Source: JADJYF01 sp965278995
GTDB taxonomy: Bacteria; Pseudomonadota; Gammaproteobacteria; Ga0077536
Length of the DNA: 64,000 nt
Reading direction: 5' to 3'
Assembly (NCBI GenBank): GCA_965278995.1
Contig: OZ257136.1
Span: 4,960,001-5,024,000, forward strand
The notes beneath the pieces were generated by a model. The model was not told the origin of the DNA and did no database searches. It saw only the letters and a list, made by a program, of their open reading frames with translations. A program made the position numbers and the translations under genes. How positions within the stretch are numbered: the first letter of the stretch is position 1; each line of letters starts with the position of its first letter. Of this stretch, positions 43,846-52,825 are shown one piece after another.

Positions 43846-44220
43846 TCAGGTCTTGAATGGTGCCGTGTCGAAATAATCACGCCACTCGTACACCTGACCG
43901 TTGCGGATTTTCATGATCCCCATCAGCGGGATCGACAGCAGTGTCTTGCCGTCGGCACCTTTCAGATGGTCGACGCGTTCCGTCAGTACGGCTTCGCCCG
44001 CGGCAGCGATAGAGAGCAGGTCCATTTCTATGGCGACGAACGGGCACACCTTGGCGAACTCGGCGAAGAACGCGATCGCTTCGGCCGGCCCCGTGGTCTT
44101 CGACATACCGATGTTCTCGTAACGGCAATCGGGCGTGAAATATTTGTTGAGCGAGGCCTCCAGTCCGTTGGGGATAGTCCAGCTGGTCATGAAGGCTTGC
44201 GCAGTCTCGAGAGCGGTCAT
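43846..44220 (-). CDS. SnoaL/NTF2-like small protein
   Basis: The 124-residue protein has the cone-shaped NTF2 fold: SWTIPNGLEASLNKYFTPDCRYENIG, FFAEFAKVCPFVAIEMDLLSIA, and the C-terminal GIMKIRNGQVYEWRDYFDTAPF. This resembles SnoaL-like cyclases, limonene-1,2-epoxide hydrolase and ketosteroid isomerase relatives. CCGGAGGA lies upstream of the ATG. The neighbour encodes a limonene-monooxygenase-like enzyme, so an epoxide hydrolase or isomerase role is possible but not shown. Confidence 0.82.
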   Translation of the reverse strand: MTALETAQAFMTSWTIPNGLEASLNKYFTPDCRYENIGMSKTTGPAEAIAFFAEFAKVCPFVAIEMDLLSIAAAGEAVLTERVDHLKGADGKTLLSIPLMGIMKIRNGQVYEWRDYFDTAPFKT

Positions 44221-44388
44221 GTCAATTCCTCCGGTTTGGTGCGCTCATCGTAAGGAGTCATGCGGGTGGAATAAAGCGCCTCGAGCCGCCGATAACGCGA
44301 CAAGTCGACATTGACCGAGGGTAAACGCTGTGCATAGCATGATCACACATGACACTTTCACTGTCCGGACAATCAAGGAGCAGCCCGC

Positions 44389-45597
44389 ATGGCGCAATCG
44401 AGACTCAGATTCGGCGCATTTATTCCGCCACACACGCCGCCGGACGAGAACCCCATTCTGGCGCTCGAACACGACATGGATCTCGTCGAATGGCTCGACA
44501 AGCTGAACTACGACGAGGCCTGGATTGGTGAGCATCATTCCGGCGGCTGGGAAATCACGGCCAGCCCGGAACTGTTCATCGCGGCGGCCGCGCAGCGCAC
44601 GCGCAGCATCCGCCTCGGGACGGGTGTTGCCTCGTTGCCCTATCACCATCCATACATTCTTGCCGATCGCATTCGTCAGCTCGATTACATGACGCGTGGA
44701 CGCGCGATGTTTGGCGTCGGACCGGGCTCGTTGCCGTCCGATGCCTATATGCAGGCGATCCCGACGCCACGCGTACGCGATCGCATGGAGGAGGCTATCG
44801 AGCCGCTGGTACGACTGTTGAACGGCGAGACGGTGACAGCCAAGACGGACTGGTTCGAATTGAACAACGCTTCGCTGCAGTATTTGCCTTACAGTCCGCA
44901 AGGCATCGAGATGGCAGTCGCCAACCAGGTCTCGCCGACAGGCGCTCGCGCCGCCGGCAAATACGGTCTGAGCCTGTTATCCATCGGCGCCACATCGGCC
45001 GGCGCGTTCAATGCGCTTGCCGCCAACTGGGAAATAGCCGTTGACACCGCGCGCGAGCATGGCAAGACCATGGATCGCGCGAATTGGCGTCTGGTCGGTC
45101 CGGTACACGTTGCGGAAACGCGCGAAAAAGCGCGCGCCAATGTTCGCTACGGCCTCACCCGCTGGATTGATTACATGTCCAAGGTTGCGGCGTTGCCTCT
45201 CGGTACGCCGCCGGGCGTCGATCCGGTCGATTACATGATCGATACCGGCTTTGCCGTGATCGGTACGCCTGACGACTACGTTGCACAGGTCGATCGTCTG
45301 ACTCAGCAATCCGGCGGTTTCGGCGCTTTTCTGCATCTCGATCATCACTGGGCTGATTGGGCAGAGACCAAACGCTCCTACGAACTGATAGCGCGCTTCG
45401 CCATCCCGAAGATCAACAAGCTGAACGTCAATCGTCAAGCCTCGGAAGACTGGCTGCGCGACAACAACGAGGTGTTCCGAGGTGAACTGACCGCGGCAGT
45501 CGGCGCCAAGATAGCGGAGCATGCAGCGACCAAAGGTGTCGACAAGTTGTCACCGGATTTCCTGAAGCTGTTCAACGCGAACAAGCAGGCCAGTTGA
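44389..45597 (+). CDS. LLM-class flavin-dependent monooxygenase, limonene 1,2-monooxygenase-like
   Basis: The 402-residue protein is a bacterial-luciferase-like TIM barrel: RFGAFIPPHTPPDENP at the start, YDEAWIGEHHSGGWE, RIRLGTG-type strand (SIRLGTGVASLPYHHPY), and FGVGPGSLPSDAYM. The C-terminus FLHLDHHWADWAETKRSYELIARF fits the group that includes limonene 1,2-monooxygenase and alkanal-type enzymes, which use reduced FMN or FAD. AAGGAG lies about ten bases upstream of the ATG. A strong terminator follows. Confidence 0.87.
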   Translation: MAQSRLRFGAFIPPHTPPDENPILALEHDMDLVEWLDKLNYDEAWIGEHHSGGWEITASPELFIAAAAQRTRSIRLGTGVASLPYHHPYILADRIRQLDYMTRGRAMFGVGPGSLPSDAYMQAIPTPRVRDRMEEAIEPLVRLLNGETVTAKTDWFELNNASLQYLPYSPQGIEMAVANQVSPTGARAAGKYGLSLLSIGATSAGAFNALAANWEIAVDTAREHGKTMDRANWRLVGPVHVAETREKARANVRYGLTRWIDYMSKVAALPLGTPPGVDPVDYMIDTGFAVIGTPDDYVAQVDRLTQQSGGFGAFLHLDHHWADWAETKRSYELIARFAIPKINKLNVNRQASEDWLRDNNEVFRGELTAAVGAKIAEHAATKGVDKLSPDFLKLFNANKQAS

Positions 45598-45620
45598 CCG
45601 GCTGCCAATTCGCTCAAACG

Positions 45621-45649
45621 TGACGCTGCCTGTTACGCAGGCAGTGTCA
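45621..45649 (+). terminator. Rho-independent terminator after the LLM monooxygenase
   Basis: TGACGCTGCCTG and CAGGCAGTGTCA pair over 12 positions (one G-U) around a five-base loop, followed by TTCTTCT on the plus strand. It lies 24 nt past the stop of the LLM gene. Confidence 0.78.
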
Positions 45650-45936
45650 TTCTTCTCACGAGCTGTAAGTGCCATCTGCGCAATCGGATTTTAGAGCGTT
45701 CGTTCTACTTCCATCGCCTTCGCATTCGTCGGTTACCGGCGGCTTGCGCTTTTATTTTTCCTCTATATCGTAGCGGGCATTGCGGCACATCGGTCGGCTG
45801 GCGGTCCTGCTTTCGGGGAGGAAGCAATGGTAAATCGGCCCGGAAGCGTAGCCCTGTTCCGACAGGCCTCGCACAGATATCTGCTTGCATCACTCAACTG
45901 GCCCGCATGCCGCGATAACGGCCGGACGGCGCGCCC
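45650..45936. other. Leader region of the AraC-family gene
   Basis: About 290 nt with no gene. After the terminator there is an A/T-rich patch around 45690-45770 (GGATTTTAGAG, CTTTTATTTTTCC, TATATCGTAG) that may hold the regulator's promoter, but no clear -35/-10 pair was settled on. Confidence 0.35.
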
Positions 45937-46911
45937 GTGACTGTGATCAACGAAGCTGAATTCGTTGCAGGCAATAGCGGTCTGCCACCTTGTTCGAATA
46001 ACGAAATCATCAGCCGCGTGCTGGGCGTCGAGCCCGTCGCACACCTGTCGCTCACACACATCGACGTTCAGATTGCGTACTGGCGCTGGCCGGGCGGCAC
46101 GGTCGCGCGTTTCAAATTGCACCAGCCATTGCTGGCGATACACATCGCCGGTGAAGCGCAAATGTCGCATCGCTCGACCGAGAAGCGGCGCAGCTATCGG
46201 TCGTCGTGCGGAACCTCAACGCTGTTGCCATCAGGGACGCTGGTCGATTGGCAGTTTCGCAGCGGCGGTGTCGATCATCTGACTGTGAGCCTGGGCGATT
46301 CGGCGCCTGTTTTGTGCGAATTCGTGGCCGCCATCGAAGCATTCGAGGTCGTGCCACCAGACCCGCTGATCCGCGAGTTGACGCGCGCGATCGTCGATAA
46401 ACTGACAGCCAGGCGCCGGCCCACTCAAGATCTCGAACGCGCGCTTGGCTTATTGACGGAAACGCTGCTCAGTCGCTACATCGATCGCACACGACTGCAT
46501 CTCGGGTGCAAGCCGGCGGTGAGTCAGCGATCGTCGTCGCCGATGGAGATCGAGCGGCTCATCGAAGATCTGCCGTTACGGTGCGGCGAGAATCTGACCG
46601 TGACAGAACTCGCTCGCGAAAGCGGAATGTGTGTGACGCAATTCAACGAACGCTTCAAAGCGCTCACGGGCGTCACGCCGCATCAGTTTCTTGTTCGCGT
46701 ACGCCTGACGCGGGTCTGCGATGCCTTGTTCACCAGCAACGACACGATAGCGAGCATCGCGATGGCCTGCGGCTTCAGCAGTCAAAGCCATTTGACGACG
46801 GTTTTTCACAAAGCGCTCGGTGTAACACCGCAGCAATATCGAGGTCGCGGCGGCGCACAAAAAATGCCGCAGTGCGACATATCAACGCCGACCGATTGCG
46901 ACGGTTTTTGA
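45937..46911 (+). CDS. AraC-family transcriptional regulator
   Basis: The 324-residue protein has a variable N-terminal sensor half and a C-terminal AraC DNA-binding domain of about 100 residues with two helix-turn-helix units: ENLTVTELARESGMCVTQFNERFKALTGVTPHQFL and DTIASIAMACGFSSQSHLTTVFHKALGVTPQQYR. The start is GTG at 45937 by length. The flanking LLM monooxygenase and DUF1329 genes are possible targets. Confidence 0.88.
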   Translation: MTVINEAEFVAGNSGLPPCSNNEIISRVLGVEPVAHLSLTHIDVQIAYWRWPGGTVARFKLHQPLLAIHIAGEAQMSHRSTEKRRSYRSSCGTSTLLPSGTLVDWQFRSGGVDHLTVSLGDSAPVLCEFVAAIEAFEVVPPDPLIRELTRAIVDKLTARRRPTQDLERALGLLTETLLSRYIDRTRLHLGCKPAVSQRSSSPMEIERLIEDLPLRCGENLTVTELARESGMCVTQFNERFKALTGVTPHQFLVRVRLTRVCDALFTSNDTIASIAMACGFSSQSHLTTVFHKALGVTPQQYRGRGGAQKMPQCDISTPTDCDGF

Positions 46912-47137
46912 TAACAGTTGCGGTGGTTTCTGAAAGATCTTGCCGCTGGCGCCCGACTAGCATCGCAAGTCAAGGCAATGGCACTCAAGCATCTGCGCCG
47001 ACTTGAAGTCAGCCCAGCTACCGACCCTGCCTGATCGGCGACACGCGTGCCAGTCCTGGCGGTCTGCGCGCGCGTCGCGGGTCATCTTGAATGCCGTCGC
47101 TGCCACGTCTGGGACCAGAACAAAGCAAGGGGAGTCG

Positions 47138-48556
47138 ATGATGCATATCCGGAAATACGATTTCGACTACAGCCGTCGCTATTTCATGGAGAAAACGGCA
47201 AAGGGTATCGGCGGAGCAGGGGTTCTCAGTTCCCTGTGGCCGACGATGGCGCATACGGGCGACAGCTATAAGGCTTACCCCGAAGAACTGACCAATATCG
47301 AGGCCTATACCAAAGGCAAGATCAAAGTCGGCGATGTCATCAGCAAAGACAATGTCGAACTCGTCCAGGACCTGCTCGACCCGATGGTCTATCAGGAAGT
47401 CGCGCAGGATCAGCGCACCTTCTTCATTCTGCCGACGCAGACCAAAATTGAAGAGCAGTTTCCGCCGTTTTTCCTCGATGCCACGCTCAAGAACTGGGGT
47501 CAGGCGAAGTTCGGGCCGGACGGCAACGTCTACACCCAGGATGGCAAGCCGTGGATAGGCGGTCATCCGTTCCCGGATCCGCAGACCGGTGAAGAGGCCA
47601 TGGCGAACGTGACGTTGTCCTGGGGCCGTCACGATCAGGACATCTTTGCCATCCCGACCTATGCACTCGATTCCGAGGGCGACATACAGTACGAATACCA
47701 TTTCGTGTGGGCGCAGCAACAGACCACCGGTCTGGTTCATCCGGATAGCGGTGGACCGTATCTCCCGGGCAAGGAACACATGCTGCGCTACCAGTCAGTC
47801 TGGTTCACCGCGCCGAACGACATCAAAGGCACGGCGTTCATGAACGAATGGTATTACGACCAGGCCAAGTTTCCGGAACTGTTCGGTTATCTTCCTGCGT
47901 TCAAGCGCGTGCGTCGATTCCCGACCAATCAGCGTTTCGAGCCGCTCGTCGCCGGTATCAATCTGTTCCTGTCGGATGCCTGGGCAGCCGGCGACCCGAT
48001 GCTGACCTGGGGTAACTGGAAAATCATCCATCGCGGGCCTTACCTCGGCGCGATGCATTACAGCTGGCGCCCGGAACAGGAAAATTGGCAACACCCGACC
48101 TGCGGTGGCCCGAAAGGGACGACCTACTACAACGTCGGTAAATCGTTGCTGCCGGAAGTCATCGTGCTGGAAGGCGAACCTATCGGCTTCCCGCGTGCAC
48201 CGCTGTCGAAACGTCGCGTCTATTTCGATGCGCGTAATCTGATGTTCCCGCAGGCTATCTCCTACGATCGTCGCGGCGAGATCTGGAAATCGTTCGAGCC
48301 GGGCTTTGGCCAGTACAAGACTTACCCGGATGTAACCCCCGATCGCGGCGATCACGAAGTGAAAGCGTCGGATGGCCGCACGGAATGGAGCTGGAACTGG
48401 CTCATCAGCGACGACATCCAGTCCCGTCGCATGACCCGGTTCTGTCAGTCCGAGACCTGCCAGGGTGGTTGGAAGTCGGAGTGGGACAAACATGCCCCGC
48501 AAGAATTCATCGACAACTACATCACACAATCGGCGATGCGCCGCCTCGGCACCTAG
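47138..48556 (+). CDS. DUF1329-family protein, probably exported
   Basis: The 472-residue protein starts at ATG 47138 with GGGGAG six bases upstream. Residues 1-30 hold an arginine pair (DYSRRYFMEKTAKGIGGAGVL) and a hydrophobic stretch, perhaps a Tat-like signal. The body has the family's FKRVRRFPTNQRFEP and late WKSFEPGFGQYK segments. DUF1329 proteins share an outer-membrane-lipoprotein-sorting-like fold and often lie beside hydrocarbon or steroid degradation genes; their biochemical role is unclear. Confidence 0.8.
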   Translation: MMHIRKYDFDYSRRYFMEKTAKGIGGAGVLSSLWPTMAHTGDSYKAYPEELTNIEAYTKGKIKVGDVISKDNVELVQDLLDPMVYQEVAQDQRTFFILPTQTKIEEQFPPFFLDATLKNWGQAKFGPDGNVYTQDGKPWIGGHPFPDPQTGEEAMANVTLSWGRHDQDIFAIPTYALDSEGDIQYEYHFVWAQQQTTGLVHPDSGGPYLPGKEHMLRYQSVWFTAPNDIKGTAFMNEWYYDQAKFPELFGYLPAFKRVRRFPTNQRFEPLVAGINLFLSDAWAAGDPMLTWGNWKIIHRGPYLGAMHYSWRPEQENWQHPTCGGPKGTTYYNVGKSLLPEVIVLEGEPIGFPRAPLSKRRVYFDARNLMFPQAISYDRRGEIWKSFEPGFGQYKTYPDVTPDRGDHEVKASDGRTEWSWNWLISDDIQSRRMTRFCQSETCQGGWKSEWDKHAPQEFIDNYITQSAMRRLGT

Positions 48557-48574
48557 CCGGGGACCTGTCTGGAT

Positions 48575-48599
48575 CATGGCCGGGTATCGCCCGGCCGTG
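48575..48599. terminator. Bidirectional hairpin between convergent DUF1329 and epoxide hydrolase genes
   Basis: CATGGCCGGG and CCCGGCCGTG pair over ten positions (one wobble) around TATCG. It lies 19 nt after the plus-strand stop and 28 nt after the minus-strand stop, so it could end both transcripts. No T-run follows on either side. Confidence 0.55.
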
Positions 48600-48626
48600 C
48601 TCCAGGCTTTTCATCGCGTCAACGGC

Positions 48627-49787
48627 TCAAACCACCGAACGCAACGGCCGGAAAAACGCCACGATCTCGTGCGCCAGCGCCTCAGGCTGCTCCATCGCTG
48701 CGAAATGCCCCCCTTTGGGCATGACGGTCCAGCGCTGAATGTTGGTATACATTTTCTCCGCAATTGAGCGCGGCGGGCGCAGGATCTCGCGCGGGAAAGC
48801 CGCGTAGCCGGTCGCAACGTGCACCCCGCTATCGGGTATCGGCCAGGGTCCGTGCAGACGCGCGTAGTAGGGCCAGAACGATGAGCCGATAGCGCCTGTG
48901 AACCAGTACAGACTGATGTTCGCGAGCAGATGGTCGAGGCTGAACACGCTCGCGAGGTCGCCGTCGCAATCACTCCATGCGCGAAATTTTTCGATGATCC
49001 ACGCTGCCAGACCGGCCGGTGAATCGTTGAGGCCGAAAGCCAGCGTCTGTGGCCGAGTGCCCTGGATCCACTGATAGCCTATCTCTTCTTTGAGCCAGGT
49101 CGCCAGCTCGCCGAGATAGGTCTGCTCGTCGGTGTTTGCTTCTGTGAGTAGAGCCGGGTCGCGGCGCACGGTCAGCAGATTGAGGTGGATGCCGAGCAAC
49201 TTGTCGGCGTGAACGGCACCCAGACGCGACGTGACGAAAGCACCCCAGTCGCCGCCTTGAGCGGCAAAACGCCGATAACCGAGCACCCCGGTCATGAGCT
49301 CGGCAAAGCAATCGGCAATCATTTCGAGGCTGAAACGCGGTTGGCCGGGTGCGAACGACAGGCCGTAGCCCGGCAGCGATGGGGCGACCACGGTAAAGGC
49401 ATCCGCCGGGTCGCCGCCAAAACGTGCCGGGTCGGTGAGACGCGGGATAAGTTCGAGAAACTCGAATACGGATCCCGGCCAACCGTGCGACAGCAACAAT
49501 GGATACGGATTGGGCCCGTTGCCTTCGACATGCAGAAAATGGAGATCGATGCCATGCAGCGGCACCTTGAACTGCGTGAACGCATTCAGTCGTGCTTCCT
49601 GTTCGCGCCAGTCGAAGCTGTCGCGCCAATAGGTCACGAGATTCCGCAGATATTCGACATCGGTACCGTAAACCCAGGGACCGTCCGGGGCCTGGTCCGG
49701 GAAACGCGTACGGGTCAGACGCTCGCGCAGGTCATCGATCGCCGCCGGCGCTACCTGTAGACGAAACGGTTCTTGAATGCCATGCAT
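48627..49787 (-). CDS. Epoxide hydrolase with N-terminal EHN domain
   Basis: The 386-residue protein has the EHN domain (PFRLQVAPAAIDDLRERLTRTRFP) and then the alpha/beta-hydrolase core with HGWPGS (101-106) and the nucleophile D180 in QGGDWGAFV. The C-terminal MPKGGHFAAMEQPE carries the His. It opens epoxides to diols. With the limonene-monooxygenase-like LLM enzyme nearby it could act on a terpene epoxide; this is inference. GGGAGC is upstream of the ATG. Confidence 0.92.
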   Translation of the reverse strand: MHGIQEPFRLQVAPAAIDDLRERLTRTRFPDQAPDGPWVYGTDVEYLRNLVTYWRDSFDWREQEARLNAFTQFKVPLHGIDLHFLHVEGNGPNPYPLLLSHGWPGSVFEFLELIPRLTDPARFGGDPADAFTVVAPSLPGYGLSFAPGQPRFSLEMIADCFAELMTGVLGYRRFAAQGGDWGAFVTSRLGAVHADKLLGIHLNLLTVRRDPALLTEANTDEQTYLGELATWLKEEIGYQWIQGTRPQTLAFGLNDSPAGLAAWIIEKFRAWSDCDGDLASVFSLDHLLANISLYWFTGAIGSSFWPYYARLHGPWPIPDSGVHVATGYAAFPREILRPPRSIAEKMYTNIQRWTVMPKGGHFAAMEQPEALAHEIVAFFRPLRSVV

Positions 49788-49802
49788 GCATCCAGCTCCC
49801 GT

Positions 49803-50375
49803 CTATGATCCTGGTGCCATTCCAACGCGGATGCGGCGACGACCGTTGTATACCAGTGCCCCCAGTGCAAGCAGAAAAAGTCCGTTCACCCCAGCAACAG
49901 GAACCGGCGCCACGTTTTCAAAACTGCCGCCGAGATCATCGTAGATGCCGGGTAGTATCGACCCGTACTCGTCGAGATAGAGTCGTCCGTGCCACCGGCC
50001 CGTCGACTCATCGAGCACCAGGAAATTTTCGTTGTAGCGGTCATGACTGTCGCCAACGTCAGTGCGATTGCCGAACAGCGCATCCGCTTCGTCGAAATAC
50101 AGGATGACGCTGCTCCTGCCGGCCGCCACGAATCGTTCAAGCAGTGGCGTCGTGGACTCCCCGATCAAGCGATCCGTCGACCGTTGATAATCCTGCTCAC
50201 TGCCGAGATCTTTCGAGGTCAGCAGCTTGCCATTGAAATAGTCGGTTCGTGGATCGCCTTCATAAGCAAAGTAGTCGTTAACCTCGACCCGCACGATGGC
50301 CGCTTGAGCAAAGCCGGCCCAGCACACCGTCAGACTGATGAGAAGCGCACGGGCTGCTGAGCGGGTCGAGTTCAT
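49803..50375 (-). CDS. Secreted protein with an AAA+ Walker-B-like segment and a C-terminal sorting tail
   Basis: The 190-residue protein has a clear signal peptide (ALLISLTVCWAGFAQA). Residues 71-115 look like part of a AAA+ ATPase: IGES, then ILYFDEADALFGNR (91-104) and DVGDSHDRYN (106-115), close to the IGET and DEADALFGKR...DSHDRYAN run of CDC48/FtsH-like AAA proteins. There is no Walker A and no other ATPase part, so it cannot be a working ATPase alone. The end has VPVAG, a hydrophobic helix and RRR, resembling a PEP-CTERM-type tail as in the protein at 1-2370. Function unknown. It is 29 nt downstream of the nitroreductase gene. The start at 50375 fits the signal peptide. Confidence 0.7.
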   Translation of the reverse strand: MNSTRSAARALLISLTVCWAGFAQAAIVRVEVNDYFAYEGDPRTDYFNGKLLTSKDLGSEQDYQRSTDRLIGESTTPLLERFVAAGRSSVILYFDEADALFGNRTDVGDSHDRYNENFLVLDESTGRWHGRLYLDEYGSILPGIYDDLGGSFENVAPVPVAGVNGLFLLALGALVYNGRRRIRVGMAPGS

Positions 50376-50404
50376 CCAGTTTACCGTCGCGACCGATGAT
50401 GTAT

Positions 50405-51091
50405 TCACGTCGGAGATTCCATTGATAAGACCGGCGTCGCCAGGCCGGGCTTGCCCTCGCCCCAGTGATTGAAGTGGGTTCGGTTCGGCGCTGGATCGCG
50501 CGTTACCGGGCCGAACTTGCCGGCCGGATAACCGATTGGGATCACGGCGACGACGCCGTAAGTCTCGGGGATGCCGAAATAGCTGTGCATTTCCGGCTCG
50601 AACATCTGGTGCATGGTCGTCAGGCTCGCGCCAAGGCCAAGCGCCCGACAGGCCAGCAGGATGTTCTGCACGCACGGGTAGATGGATCCGTGCGACGGCG
50701 GCGCGAGACCGACGCGACGCTCCGGCGGAACCGAGAACGGCCAATCGCGCTTGCCACAGCAGAACAACAGCACGGGTACTTCATGCATATGTTCCGACAG
50801 GTGCATGGCTGCTTTCGCCATTCGACCTGCCGGGGTATCGTCATCAATGTTGCCCAGCCGGCTGGCGAAACGATTACGCATCCAGTGGTCATAACGCTCG
50901 CCGAAGAACTGTTTACCCGCCGGGTCGGTGACGACGAGAAACGACCAGCTTTGATGATTCTGGCCACTCGGCGCGCAGACACCCGCCTGCAGCACTTTCG
51001 CCAGCAATTCGTCAGGTACCGGGTCGGGCTTCAAGCGGCGCATCGCGCGCATGCTGTGCATGATCTCGAAAATGCCGGGATCGTCAGTCAT
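50405..51091 (-). CDS. Nitroreductase-family FMN oxidoreductase (copy 2)
   Basis: The 228-residue protein has IMHSMRAMRRLKPDPV at the FMN site, CAPSGQNHQSWSFLVVTDPAGK and the second-half ACRALGLGASLTTMHQMFEPEM. The layout is the same as the copy at 43101-43760, and both have an unusually similar LRSRGLG/CRALGLG segment. AGGAAC precedes the ATG. It is 30 nt after the Baeyer-Villiger enzyme gene, so a linked redox role such as flavin or enone reduction is possible. Confidence 0.9.
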   Translation of the reverse strand: MTDDPGIFEIMHSMRAMRRLKPDPVPDELLAKVLQAGVCAPSGQNHQSWSFLVVTDPAGKQFFGERYDHWMRNRFASRLGNIDDDTPAGRMAKAAMHLSEHMHEVPVLLFCCGKRDWPFSVPPERRVGLAPPSHGSIYPCVQNILLACRALGLGASLTTMHQMFEPEMHSYFGIPETYGVVAVIPIGYPAGKFGPVTRDPAPNRTHFNHWGEGKPGLATPVLSMESPT

Positions 51092-51121
51092 GACGTCGGT
51101 TCCTGTCTGCGGCGCGCGAGC

Positions 51122-52765
51122 TCAGCTGAATGTCATGCCCTGAAAGTCTTCTTCGGCTATCTGAGTGATGGTCGTATAAAACTTCGGTGCGCCGCCGTTA
51201 TAGACCAGATAGCGGACTTTGCCGTGCTCATGGCCGTCGACGTTGGAGTTGTAGCCGGTGAACCAGCCTTTTGCTTTGCGCATCAGCATGGTGCTGTACA
51301 TTTTTTTCACGTGCCCGGTCCAACGTTCTTCGGCTTCCGGCGTCGCATCCACGCGGGTATAGCCATGCTTCCAGACGTAATCGAGCAGCTTCGTAACCCA
51401 ATCCACGCCGATTTCGATGCCGCGCGGAAAATTGGTCGAAGCAGAACCGCTTTGTGGACCGGCAACCGTGATCAGGTTCGGAAATCCGTTGATCTGCATA
51501 CCGAGGAACGTGACCGGACCGTCGGCCCATTTGTCGCGCAGGCGCTGGCCACCGACACCCCGGATATCGATGCGATCGAAAGACCCGGTAATCGCATCGA
51601 AGCCGGTGGCATAGACGATGACGTCGAACTCGTATTCCCCCGCGCTGGTGCGGACGCCGGTAGGCGTGATGCGCTCGATAGGCGTTTCCTGGATATCGAT
51701 CAACCGTACGTTGTCGCGGTTATAGGCTTCGTAGTAGCGCGTCTCGAGCGGCACCCGTTGCACCCCGAAACCGTGATCCCTCGGGATCAATTTCTCAGCG
51801 ACTGCCGGATCTTTCACGCGTTGACGTATGCGGTTTGCGATGTATTCGGAAAATTCCGCGTTGGCTACTTCGTCCATGAAGATCTCGCGGAAATTGCTGA
51901 GCCAGATGCCGAAACCGGGCTCACCGTAGAGTCGATCCCACAGTTCGCGGCGTTCCTCGGGGCTCACCTCGTAGAATCCGCGCCGATCAGGTTCGTGTTC
52001 GAAGCCGCCTGGTGTACGCGCGCAGGTGGCGAAAATCTCGTCGTAACGCGTCTTGATGTCGGCCATCTCTTCTGGCGATATCAGTCCGTTGTTCAATGGC
52101 GCGCACCAGTTCGGCCGTCGCTGGAACACGGTGAGCTCGCCGACTTTGTCAGCGATTTCGCCAATCACCTGTACCCCCGTTGCGCCGGTTCCGATCACGG
52201 CTACCCGTTTGCCCGCGAGATTGAGCGGCTCCTGCGGCCAGTAATACGTATGAAAGGATGGACCTTTGAAGCTGTCCATGCCTTCGAGTCGCGGCAGGGT
52301 CGGCGCCGACAGCAAGCCAAGCCCCGTAATCAGGAAGCGGGACGTCATGTCGCGGCCGTCAGCGAAATGCAGGCGCCACAGATTGGCATCTTCGTCAAAA
52401 TGCGCCGACTCGACGATACAGTTGAACTGCATGTATTTACGCAGGCAGAATTTGTCTGCGACATGATTCAGGTAACGCAGATTCTCCGGCTGGCCCGAGA
52501 ACCGCTCTTTCCAATCCCATTCCTGCAGCAGCTCTTTCGAAAACGAATAGCCGTAGGTATAGGACTCCGAATCGAAGCGGCAGCCTGGATAGCGATTGCG
52601 GAACCAGGTCCCACCGAGACCCGCGGACGCCTCGACCACGGTCACATTGATGCCGCGCTCAGCCAGGCGGTACAGCTGATAGATGCCGGCCACGCCGGCA
52701 CCGATGATGATGACCTCGTACTGCGGGCTGGCGGTGCCCACTGCTGCTGCTGTCTGCGAACTCAT
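51122..52765 (-). CDS. Flavin-containing (Baeyer-Villiger type) monooxygenase
   Basis: The 547-residue protein has two Rossmann motifs, GAGVAG (22-27) for FAD and GTGATG in mid-protein for NADPH. Between them is the Baeyer-Villiger fingerprint FKGPSFHTYYWP. It inserts oxygen next to a ketone to give an ester or lactone, a step known in cyclic ketone, steroid and terpene breakdown. The length is normal. It is probably co-transcribed with the nitroreductase and the secreted protein. Confidence 0.93.
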   Translation of the reverse strand: MSSQTAAAVGTASPQYEVIIIGAGVAGIYQLYRLAERGINVTVVEASAGLGGTWFRNRYPGCRFDSESYTYGYSFSKELLQEWDWKERFSGQPENLRYLNHVADKFCLRKYMQFNCIVESAHFDEDANLWRLHFADGRDMTSRFLITGLGLLSAPTLPRLEGMDSFKGPSFHTYYWPQEPLNLAGKRVAVIGTGATGVQVIGEIADKVGELTVFQRRPNWCAPLNNGLISPEEMADIKTRYDEIFATCARTPGGFEHEPDRRGFYEVSPEERRELWDRLYGEPGFGIWLSNFREIFMDEVANAEFSEYIANRIRQRVKDPAVAEKLIPRDHGFGVQRVPLETRYYEAYNRDNVRLIDIQETPIERITPTGVRTSAGEYEFDVIVYATGFDAITGSFDRIDIRGVGGQRLRDKWADGPVTFLGMQINGFPNLITVAGPQSGSASTNFPRGIEIGVDWVTKLLDYVWKHGYTRVDATPEAEERWTGHVKKMYSTMLMRKAKGWFTGYNSNVDGHEHGKVRYLVYNGGAPKFYTTITQIAEEDFQGMTFS

Positions 52766-52825
52766 AGCCTGACCCCGACTCGAAACGATACCCGGACGCT
52801 AGCACAGCGCCGGAGAGGCGGCAAA

